64,000 nucleotides of DNA. Source: Chamaea fasciata (taxonomy: Eukaryota; Chordata; Aves; Passeriformes; Sylviidae). Below, piece after piece: positions 53,274 to 64,000 of the stretch (position 1 is the first letter of the stretch; every line of letters begins with the position of its first letter). The notes beneath the pieces were generated by a model. It was given only the letters and a program-made list of their open reading frames with translations, ran no database searches and was not told the DNA's origin. The DNA is taken from contig JARCOQ010000006.1 in the NCBI GenBank assembly GCA_029207755.1, positions 32,680,022 to 32,744,021 of the forward strand, read 5' to 3'. The position numbers were made by a program, and so were the translations under genes.

Positions 53274-56200
53274 CAAGTGGCGGCGTGATGTTTAGCGGCT
53301 GGCTGGGGTTAAACCATGACATGCTACTACCAGCCTCAATATGCTGGAAGTCTAGATACAAGAAACTTACACCCTTATCCCATGAATCACAATCTACTTT
53401 TTTGAGAACCCAGATGGCTGAGGTTGCTGGCATGCAGAAAGTCTACCCTTGGCTAGCAGACAACCACATGGATGAACACGTCCTGGTTTTGACTAGCTCT
53501 GACAATAACCTGGGGGTTGAGTCAGACTAGTAGGAAAGTATATAAAATGAAGGCACTTGCAATGCCCTTGGGCCCATGCCTCACTCAAGCTCAGAGACCA
53601 GACATAAATCTTGTTCATTGTTTCTTTCCAGTAGGAGCTTTGTAGCTTCTTTAAGTAAATGCCATTTGATTATTATTTATCATGTCTCCAAAACATTAAA
53701 TTGCAGAAAAACATCACATCTGCCAGAGGCATGACTCTTGTTTTATGACTGTTTATATTCAATCCTCACCCAAATGTAGGCCATGGGGGCACTACTGAAT
53801 ATTTGTCACACTGTGAGAATAATACAGATGAAAATCGTTTGGGCCATCAAAATAAATGACTCATATACTGAAGTGAGAGATTATGCTACCTTTTCTTTAG
53901 GAAATCCCAAGAAAGAAATTTGATGACTGATGCACTGCTGCTCATGCCAGTGCTGTTTTCTGTAACAGTTACATGTACAGCTAATCTCATGTCAGTTTTC
54001 ATAGTCCCAGCTGGTCAGTTCATCAGGTTTATGTACAACAGGATGCATGAACTCCTCTGACATGATAAACTCTCCAGATACTCCAAATTGCATTGTACTT
54101 GGTACAGATCTTTGCTGAACATAGGCAAAGATGCCAGATTTACTTCCCCCAGCAGTTAGTGCTCAGTATTTTGTTTAATGGTGGAGGCTTTCGCTGATAC
54201 CAGTAGGCTTAAACAGCTTTATAACAGTTTCTTCTTACTGATAAAAACAGTAATTCTGGTTACTGGTCCTTAAGCAGTAAAAGTCGACCCTAGTTGGTTT
54301 GTGTGTCTTCTACATCAGAAACAACTTTCACTAAAAGGAGATGCGCTTTGAGTTTTCCAGTTTGTGCACACAGAACAAGAGAGAATAGCAGACTAGTTTC
54401 TATGCAGATGCATTTGTCCCCATTTAAAGTATCCTCAGTGTCTATCAATTAGGCCATTTAATTAAGGCCTGAGCTTAACCATATCCACCATTCCTCTATT
54501 GTATTTACTCAGCTTTTTTTGGTGGAAACAGGGAAACACACACACAAGAATCATTACTGAGCAAATAAAATCTTACTTGAAAAGTAAACATCAAGAAAGA
54601 ACATGCAAGAAACGTACATACTAGGCTCAGTCTCACTACTACTACTACAGTAATAAGGTCCCTCTTCACCCCTAATTCTTTTTGCATTCAGTGAGGAGCA
54701 CAGCTCTAAGAAGCACATCTGCTCTTACAGAATGAAGAATAAATCATATTGTGTTTGATATTTGCAGCACTGTTACAGCTCTTGGAATATGAATATTTTA
54801 CACCATACTCTAGGTATATGTGTATATACATACAAACCTACTGTTAATAAAAATATAAATACATGTCAGAAATACATTTTATTACTTTATTAATATCTTT
54901 TATACTTGTGAGATGTCCTTATTGTGTAGCAGCACACAAATGAGAAGTTACTGTGTCTGGTGTTGCCTGTGATAATTTACATCTCCCTAGGGATAAGGGT
55001 GCTAAGCTTTCTTCAAACCACTTGCTCTTGGCACCAAAACTGAGCAATTACAGCTATGTCTCACACTTTGTCGTTTAAGGATGTGGCATGTTTATTACTT
55101 GCAAGAGAAAAATTACTCCTACGATGATGTTTTAAAATCACTGGGTTCAGACTAGACACAAAGTACTGTCTATAAAAGACAAAGTTCAATTTGTATACAG
55201 CTCCTATCTCTGTGGTATATGATCACAAAAGCCCCAGGCAGAAAAGTATTCCTTTTTTGCTCTTGCTCTTAGCAGTACAGATGTACTACAGAAATTTCAA
55301 TTAACAGTTTGGAAAAGTTTCACAAACATTTTGCTTCTATACTAACAGCTATTGGGTTTTGACCTAGAAATTATTATTTAAAATTCAACTGCAAGTATTT
55401 GGTGCAATGGCAAGTTCCAATCTTCGAAACTACAAGAGTAGCTAATGAGAGTTTGCTGAGCCTTTTACCTTGTAAAATCATAGATGTAGTCCCACATCAC
55501 ACATGCCTAACATATAAATGCAAAAATCACAACAGCTTAGAAAAAGATCTCAAAACAACTACACGCACAAGAGCAATTAGGAAATTGGTCTTCAGCTGCA
55601 AAACAAAACATGTAACACTGAATGCATAAAGCTGTCCAGTAAAATATATTCATTGCATCAAATGAAGGATATGATAATTACATGTGCTTTCCATAAATCT
55701 GAAAGGCAATGTAATAGAAAATAAACAGCCAATAAAATGTGAACAATTTGGAAAAAAAATAACTCAAGCTATTAGTTCAGAGATACAAAATTATATTGGT
55801 CTCATTAATAAGTTCAAAATTTTGTATTAACAAACAAATTACACTCTTGTAAGGTCTTTCCTTTACAAGGTATTTATTTCTGTAGAGTCAGTGTCTTTCT
55901 ATACACTAAGTAAGGAAACCACAGAAGAAAAAAACTATAATTTAAAAAAATTAAAAGGCCATACAAGTTTGAAGGGTTATAATAATGAGAAAACTACTAC
56001 TTATCTTTTCCCCCATAGTTCTTTATCTGATCCATTGTAAATCTTAATACACCCTGGGCAATTCACATTGTTCTGTTGCACAGAATTTTATTGTACCATA
56101 CATGTAATAATGACATACTGAATGTATAAACATATGGTTGAGAAATATGATAGAGAAATTACTGGACTGATAAACTGATAATATAATCGCAAGTAAAATT

Positions 56201-56697
56201 CTTATAAGTTTCTATAATATGACAAGAGATGCAAAAAAATTATAAGTTACTTTCTTGTGCCTTAAGAAAAGCAATTTAAATATTCTCCTCCTTCCTTAAA
56301 AAAAAAAAAAAATAACCCCTATGCAATGAAGTGAATTAAAAATGCAAACATCCGAGAAAGGAAAAAACAAAGCACAATGGCAGACACAAAAACTCAGACA
56401 CGTTGTACCATACGAGAGATTGAGAAAATACTGAAGAAGAATGGTATTTAGAAAAAAATGGTGTTTAGAAAGAAGATGTTTAAAACAAAATTGAGAAAAA
56501 GACTGACAAGGGAAGGACAAAGGCACCCGAGAGGAACAACTGTCCTAGGACATAAAAGCAGCAGCTATCTTGTTTGTAAAATTTTCTTCAAAGAGCAATT
56601 CTGCTTTTTTTTTTGTTGTTGTGGTTTGGCATTTTTTTTTTCCCATCGATGACACTCCAGGGTGCCTCAGAACTTTCCTGGCCATATTTTCTTTCCT

Positions 56698-57139
56698 TTA
56701 AAGTAGACTGGTCCCAACTACACCACTAGAGCATTTGGAGAGATCCTGGGATTGCTTATCTATGCTGTGGATGTTCATCCACTGGGCATTAGAATGGCAG
56801 CTAGTTCCCTGTGACCACTGGAGCCCTCTGGAAAGCACCAGCACAGCTGAGGGCTGCTCTGCAGGGCTGCCACACTCATGTCTGGAGGGTGCATGGCTGA
56901 GGGCACTGTGCACCTGGAACAGGTGGGAAGGCACCTCAGGGCCCTCAGATGCTGCTGGACAACCAGCTGGGGTGCTGGGAGGCAACTTTTGAATTAATTG
57001 CTGGACAAAATGCAAGTGAGCTCTCTCTGCAGGCATGCATTTCTTCAGGGGTAGAAAGCACCCTCAGGTGTGATCTCACTTGTGTGTGATGTGAGTCACT
57101 AAGGCAGGGGTGTGTGTCCAGACAGGTAAAATACTGCAT
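56698..57139. other. GC-rich block of unknown origin
   Basis: About 440 bp clearly richer in G and C than the surrounding intron. On the minus strand it is open for 112 codons (56698-57036), and an 85-codon frame runs on the plus strand over the same bases. I recognise no domain. The translation is rich in Ser, Pro and His, as expected from GC-rich non-coding DNA. It has no flanking repeats I can see. An unrecognised old repeat or a regulatory element is more likely than a gene. Confidence 0.4.
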
Positions 57140-58330
57140 GTTTTTTCCAGCACTTTTAAACTCTTTTATCCTTTGTCCAACAGTTAATCATTCATCTCAC
57201 ATGCAGACACAACCATGTCACTCTTACTCCAATCATACCCTGACGCCACTCTAATATTATGTCCTTCCACTTATGCAAAAAGCATTCTTATATACAGCAC
57301 TTCTGCTGAAGTCCTGCTTGCTGACTGCCTGCCTTTCACCTTTTGAACAAAAATATTTTCTCTAATGGGATGAAGTAAGCATGAAACACTACAGAGAACG
57401 CAGTTCCTAATGCTGCTTTCAGTAGTTCATTTATATCATTAATTTCTTCAGAGAAATTTAAAATTCCAAACTTGACATTTGTCTGTTAAATATATGAATT
57501 TTAAAATATATTCTAATAATATTAACAACATTTGGGGGGAATAAGATCCTTATTTCTAGAACAGATCTGCTTCTGCACCAATGGTTAGCTTCAGCTATTA
57601 AAATCTAGCCATTTACACAACATTGTACATTAACAGCAGGCATACAAAACTGTATAAAGCAGAAATAAAAATGATTGAGAAAATGGTTGGAGAAAAGCAC
57701 AAATCCAGATGTTAACTTTCACAGAGTGAGTGTAAAGAGCCATTTCATATCAAACTCACACATTAAAGACTCCAATATTTCAGGGCAAGTGGGAGCATCT
57801 CACCAAGAAGTCTGAAACCAACTACTCTCTACAGCAAAAATGGTCACATTTGGAGAAATTAGCGTCACTACCAGTACCAACATCTCAATGATTTCTGCTT
57901 TTAATTGTCTTGTAAGGCTATTAATGTATCCAGGAACATTTCAGTTCCCTGGGGCAGATGAGTAGCCCAGCACCCAAAAGGTTAAGATTATACTGCTCTG
58001 TTAAAACCACACAAGATTGATACTTTTCTGTCTCTTCTGGGCTCTCTGAAGCTGCAAATTCCCCCAACAGCCAAAGCAGCCATCAAGAGAAAAAGATGGG
58101 TTTTTTTGATCAATTTTCATCTCTTCTAATAGTTTTCCTGCCACAAGAGGGTAAGAAGGATCAGAAGCAGGCAGGATGCTAGTTTTCATCCCCAATTATA
58201 AAGGAACTACACTTTTAAGTATTCATGTTTGTGTTTTTGCTGACCCTTCTAGATGTCTGGATTATACTCAGAACAGAAAAGAAGGGTTAAAGAAGATTCT
58301 AGATTACAAGTTATAATATGGATTAGAAGC

Positions 58331-58334
<4 letters not shown>

Positions 58335-58369
<35 letters not shown>
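58335..58369 (+). repeat. Homopolymer run of 35 T
   Basis: Uninterrupted T35, the second long T run in the window. As with the run at 6713, no poly(A) signal or retroposed gene is visible on the minus strand beside it. Confidence 0.9.
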
Positions 58370-58370
<1 letters not shown>

Positions 58371-61300
58371 TTTCAAAAAACATGCACGTTACATAGCACT
58401 CCATTCCTTTAATGTGAAGACACTAATATTAAAAAAGAAATACGACATGGTTACTTTAATTATGTAGAACTGTAATTGGCATTTATTGCGTAGGGCTTCA
58501 GAGGGATAGAAGCATGGGGTGGAAGCTGATTTTTTCATTAAATAGCTGCCCCAAGGCAGATACATTCTGAACAAAGCACCTTTTCATAAGATATACCTGT
58601 CCCATGGAGAGAACAACAAAGGGAATGAGGAAGGGGATGTAGGAAGCCTGAACAAGGAGAGAATTATGTGAAAAGAGTCCTTTAAAAAAGAGAAAAAAAG
58701 AATAAAAGAGAAAGTATTAACTAGGATGGAGTGGCATGGTATGGTCTAATAAAGGTTAAATGACTTAATCAATAAGAAAAAGATGCTTTCAAAGAATAAG
58801 GGCAAAAAGAGGGAAAGGAGGAAATTAAAACAGCACACTTAAAGGATAAGCAGGATTAAAACCAAGATAGAATGAGAGGAAAAAACCCAATACCCAACCT
58901 CTCCAAAGAATGAAAAGGCAAAAAAAATTGCATCCATGCATATAGATCTCTTCAGGGAGTAAAAGGCTCGTGCCTGTTTGCATCTGTTCCATTGTAGGTT
59001 GACTATATGGCATTCCTCAGCACTTTTGACTGCTTAAGGAGCATTAAACAGATGAGTCATGAAGGATAAAGTTAAGGGCAGAAGAGTCCAATCTCTACTT
59101 TCTCATCTACACTCATTTCTTTCCTGCTTTGCCTCAAGGTGGCTACCAGCAGTTTGGGTCTGAAAGAGCCTGAAAAGAACATTTTGCTTTTTTTTTCCAA
59201 GATGATGCATGATATTAGAAAAAAATGGCCCCTAATTAGTTGCATATGCTTCTAGTGGAATGGGGGAGTCATGCCTGCTCCTCAGTAAGACATCCGAACA
59301 ACATCAGAAATTGATACGGGCGCAGATGAGCAGTCTCCATTATTCGTACATTTAGTTTTCCACTGATATCCCACAACACCAATGGAAATCTTTATTCCTA
59401 CTGTGGCAAACAACAAATACACCAAGATAAAGGGATTGAGTTTTCTAGCGTGTTCAGTGGATTCGAATCAGAGGCTTTTCTGCATCACCACTTGGCTTCG
59501 CTCGTATCTCACAGTCGCTATTAACAGAAAGCCATAGCAAGGGGCAGTGCCCTTCCATGCCGAGATTCAGACAGTGTAATGGAAAGAGCTCACCATTTTA
59601 GGACTGTTAACCCTCAAAGCAACAGAGCTTTGCACTTGGGAGACAGAAATCATGGCAAAGGAGCTGCCTGGTACTTACATCAGCGGAGAGCATGTTTTCC
59701 AGTGGTGGAAATACAGCATCTAGAGCTACTTTTTTCCTTTGCTACTCCACATCTCCAAAAGAACCAAACAGCAGCAGAGCAGCACTGATGCAGCAGCAAA
59801 AGAGCACTGCGTCTAGAGGTTCCTGTACTTCATACCTCTTAAGAGGTTTTCCCAAAGGCCATCTGCAAATGCCACTGAATTGGACAAAAATCTTTGTAAC
59901 CACAGGAATATGCTTTTCGCATTTCTTTAAATACATTTTCAGTTCTGTTGTAATCACGGGAGTGCAGTAACAGGAAATGGAAACATATGCATATATTAAC
60001 TACAACTTAATTCTGCCAGGATATACGACATTATTTGCACTTGTGCAAGTTGAGAGTCACTAATCATCATCACTAAGATGAAAGGTTAGTGCATTGTTTA
60101 TAGACTGTTTAGTATTCATATTTGATTATTTCAGGATTAGCGTCAGAAAAATTATATACTACTAACCATATACAACCCCCCTCTAACAATCTTTTCATCA
60201 TTCTCTTGATTTTCTTTCTGCCTTCAAATTTCTTGAACTTTTTGCAGAAGCAGTATCCTATCCATCACTCAAAAGTACATAAATACATGGTAGTTTAAGA
60301 TTCCAGGTGCCAAATTTATAGCCACTGTCTGTTCCTAAGATATGACAGAACAGATTAAATCTCGGGCAGCATACCATACAAGAACACCAACATTGCTAAA
60401 GCATGCACGAAGGATATGGAAGCTTCCCCAACTTCCCTAACACAGAATTGGTACTACAGCGTACTTACTTTTAGAGATACGTGGTTTGATGCCCAAGTAT
60501 AAGCATTTCATTCTTCACTAGTTTGAATTTTAATTCTCTCTCAAGAAATTTTATTTACACAAAGAGGGAAAAAATCTGGTCTGTTGTGGCCATGATCATA
60601 GCAAGTTATTACATGATAATGAAGCAAAGCTGCACCCAAAGCTCAAGACTGTTTCAAAAGAACTTCCAGATAAATTTATTTAACAGAAATGTTGATCTGA
60701 GTATTACTAATGATAAAGCAACTAGATGAATCTGAGCAGGCTGTACTGTTTTACTTGGTTGTTATTCTGCTGGTCTTTCTCTACAAAACCAGTCATTTTA
60801 AATGTCTAGCTAACAGTATAAATCTCTGTAATAGGGCAAGGAAGCATTTCCCTTTCAGGCTCAAAACAATGCAAGTACACTGGCTGATTCCTCCACCCGG
60901 CCTAGGAATATCCCTCAGGGCCTCCAGTCCAGAAGGCTTGCAAAGCAGTTTATTCTGGAGGGCTTTCTGGAAGCTAGAAAGGAGTTTTAAAAATATCTAA
61001 CCCATCCTCTAACTCTGCCCTTCAATTTACTGGCTTAGGTACATAACGGTAGCCAGAATTCACTACAATTGGGAGGGACATCAAAGACTTTTAAACGGGA
61101 CATTAGATTAAAAGAAGAAATAATTCAACTTGAGCAAGGAAGAGATCCATACGCGATGCTGTGGTGCACTCTGATGCCAATTATTTTGAGTTATTCATAC
61201 AAAATGATAAACAAACAGAAAAATATTCCACATTACACACCACTGATTAAAGGCCTTGAGGAAATGGATCAGGAAGGACATCTGAAGAAAAATACCGCAG

Positions 61301-64000
61301 TGAATTTTGAAATTTTGAGAACTGTACATTAACAGGCATAAGGAACAACTTTATACCACATTTCTTGAAAAATGCACAAAAAAGACTTGAAAAAGACCTA
61401 TTATTTTTGAACTAGCCAGGTAAATATGCCAAAAATGCTGTATAGCTAAAGGTACATGAAAATTGAAAATTATAAGGTATCAATTATTGTTTCTATTGGT
61501 GGATACTTTTTTTCTGAGCATTACTATATATTCTGATGTTAACAAGATTAAAATGGTGATGGGCTTCTTTCTAATTTTACAGTACCAATAAAAATAAACA
61601 TACCTTTGGAAATGTATCAGACAGTCATAACAAACAACTTCTTTACTAATACACTGCTTGCTTTAAGAAACTGTATCTTTCAGCTTTTCCATTTCTTTAA
61701 TTCCCATCCAGAGTGCCTGCTAGCAAATCAGCAGCATGTCAGAAAGGGGTGAAGAACAAGAAGATATATAAGTGTGAATTTCATGAAGTCTGTCGCTCCC
61801 TCTATGTTATATATTTTTGGTCAGTAAAACAATGTAAGTACTTAGCTCCAAAACCCCATGTTGTGCATCTCACCCCAGTAGTAATTACAGGAAGAGTCCA
61901 GCTGTAAAAACCTGATGGAGACGCTGTGCAGATTCAAAGAATCAAAAGCGCAATTCATTAGAACTGCTTCACTTGTTTTCTGAAGCAATTTTGAAGCTGG
62001 TGTACACAGAGATGGGGGTGCAAGGTCACCCCTATCCTCGCCTTTTCATCACTCAGCAGAGGACAAACTACCAGAAAGTAACCCAGAGAGTCAAGAAATA
62101 CCACAGACAGTATTTTAAAGCTTTTCTGAACACAATGTAGGACACCGCTGAGGAGAAAGAAGGGAGCGTTCAACAAAAAATCCCTTGCGGTCTTTGCATT
62201 TAAGAATGAACAGAAAAACAAGCCCCTCACACCAACTACTAGCAACAAAATCAAGGGAAAACTTTACTCTTCCTTGAACCTTTCTGAATTAACTAAAAGA
62301 CTCAACCAGCAGCAGCTGGTATTTTGTACTCAGTGATAGCCAAATCAGCCTCCTGTATATTCAGATATAACATGCTTCATTACAGATAGGTTCCATTGTA
62401 TGTTGTTTGAATAGCTACTGCACTGTTAAATTGAAGCTTCAAGAAATGCATATAAAGTAATATTTAAGAGACCTTTTCATGTGGAGTCTCCAGGTTATGG
62501 CAATAATGGGAAAAGTTTACTGCTGATTACTGCAAAACAGAGTACCTTTCAACATAAAGATGAGTTGGACTGATGGCAAAATTTACAATAACTGACTTCC
62601 TTTTAATTTGCAAGTACCCCGCGATTACAGAACTTCCAAATGGAGGCCTTTGTTTTGTTTTGTTTTTTTAAATGACAACAAAGTATCCTGTTACATAAAC
62701 AGAACTGTTCTTTGACACTGCATCTTGCTAACTGTTATGGGATTTATCTTCAAGAGAAGAATAGCAATAAAGAGGCAAATTAATTCTGTTTTCTGTATCT
62801 GTAGCAGGGATACGAGTGCAAACATACAGAATTCCCATGGAGAGAGTATTTTTAGTCTTTTGTAATAAATGATCAGCAACTTAGCAGACAGAAACATCCT
62901 TACTTTTTTGTTTCCCTCCTCACCCCGCCTCCTGGCTCAGAGAACATATCTCATACCTATGAATTCTAACGATTAAAATAATTCTACCAATTACTTTGCT
63001 GCATTCCAGTCTGCATAGTCAAGTACGTAATGCAATAATCTATGCCTGAATGGTCTGTTTACCCCAAAGCAAGTTACAAGGAAAACTCTTTCGCCTTAAA
63101 GGACTTGTCTCTTTGGAGCGTGCAGGCTGGCAAAAAGCCAAGGCAAGCTGGTGCTTAAGCAACCAAGACTGAGCAGTGCCTGTGTGCACTGCAATCTCAG
63201 CCAACCGCAGTAAATGTTATTGGAGTTTTTGTGCTGTAAAATTGCTGCTTTCATGCCCACTGCATCTGACAATAGGAATCCTTGGCCTTGCATGAGAAAG
63301 GAAGGCTGATGTGCCTTCTAGTCAGATCTCTGCATCCTTAAAAAGCAGGGTTACTACTCCTGTGTACTCCTAATGGGTTAGTGACAAACAAATTCATGTC
63401 AATGCTACGTCAGACACAGAAAGATACCAAATGAAGAAATATTTGTATATGAGAGAGAAGAGCAGAAAACCCATGCTTTAAGCACAGTCCTTAAGCTATT
63501 AAAACTATCGATAACATTTAAAAAGATAAAGGATGTTAAAGGTGACAAATGTTTAGCCTTTCACTTTTCAAAGCAACTTTGAGGTAAGCTGTTTTCACAA
63601 TCATCCAGTGCACATTATCTTTTTGCTTAGTGACTCAAACACAAAATCCTTAGCATTTCTCCTATGAGAGACTGCAACAAGCATCTGTCAGCCGAATTTC
63701 TGAGAGTCCTGTTTACTTTCAGCAAGCAGCATGTTTAAAGCACTGAAACATGATCCTCCAACTTACAGTTACTGAGAACAGAGTTCAAATGGAAAGCAAA
63801 AGGCAGTGAGAAGACAAATGGGAATTTAAAAAAAAAAAATTGTCAGATGCTCTGGGTTTTTTTGCTACAGGAAATTTTCAACACTATAGAATAAAATGTA
63901 TGTTGCAGTTGCATTACAATGACCTGATTTCTGTAATAACTCCCACTAGCAACTTCCATTTAATCCAACAGCAATTCCTCAGAAGCACAGAATCAGTCCA

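Larger units (their letters stand above)
52735..53321 (+). mobile_element. ERVL-type 3' LTR, 587 bp
   Basis: Starts TGTTGGGTTTTGCTGGGGTA and ends GGCTGGGGTTAAACCATGACA, forms I know from the ERVL LTRs common in bird genomes. Inside it lie gggacacagccaggacagct near 52935, a TATA box (TATAAAA, 52981-52987) and a poly(A) signal (AATAAA, 53268-53273), all in plus order. The bases outside the two ends (gagcg and tgcta) do not match. That agrees with the left side being retroviral internal sequence rather than host flank, so it is the 3' LTR of the relic and not an independent solo LTR. Confidence 0.85.
53322..64000. other. TENM3 intron upstream of the visible exons, right part
   Basis: Intron without recognised exons. 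53322-53700 has a TATA-like word and could be more LTR-derived DNA of unknown family. 56698-57139 is GC-rich and unexplained. 59280-59580 keeps an unusual number of CpG pairs. The last bases (cacagaatca at 63985) could be the start of a minus-strand CR1 but are too few to call. Confidence 0.65.

Noticed and set aside
36374..64000. Search for the preceding TENM3 exon (start of the intracellular domain)
   Set aside because: No minus-strand frame resembles the teneurin amino terminus; it must lie right of the window.
63985..64000. Possible start of another minus-strand CR1
   Set aside because: Too few bases before the window ends to tell.
1..64000. CRISPR array, operon, tRNA, rRNA or microbial system
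   Set aside because: Nothing of the kind is present; splice sites, CR1 and ERVL show vertebrate intron DNA.

Overview
The window is vertebrate nuclear DNA, almost certainly from a bird. It is AT-rich and intron-like, has no dense gene content, and carries CR1 LINE copies plus an ERVL-type long terminal repeat (LTR) of the avian kind. The only protein-coding sequence I can support is two internal exons of one gene on the minus strand, teneurin-3 (TENM3). The window lies wholly inside that gene. No first or last exon, promoter or poly(A) site of TENM3 is visible.

In gene order (right to left): 36374-64000 is intron upstream of the first visible exon. 36136-36373 is an exon for the proline-rich part of the intracellular domain. 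16479-36135 is an intron of 19,657 bp. 16240-16478 is the exon for the juxtamembrane segment and the start of the single transmembrane helix. 1-16239 is the next intron. The two exons join in frame (phase 2). They are 238 and 239 nt long, so neither can be skipped alone without a frameshift, but together they make 477 nt (159 codons).

Mobile DNA sits in four clusters. A CR1 copy covers the left edge (1 to about 820). A short CR1 3' end lies at 13668-14056. At 18930-20600 a minus-strand CR1 is split by a plus-strand CR1. At 50110-53321 there is a three-level nest: a degenerate ERVL 3' half (pol relic, purine tract and 3' LTR) is interrupted by a CR1, which is itself interrupted by a 456-bp solo LTR with a 9-bp terminal inverted repeat and a 4-bp target duplication. 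The 20.6-50.1 kb stretch has almost no insertion I can recognise.

The rest is intron without recognisable genes. Points worth a second look are a 27-bp palindrome with paired TAATCC sites, a CpG-retaining block near 59.3-59.6 kb, a GC-rich block with a 112-codon open frame near 56.7-57.1 kb, and two long T runs (40 and 35). I found no tRNA, rRNA, CRISPR array, operon or new gene system. The long open frames elsewhere look like chance.
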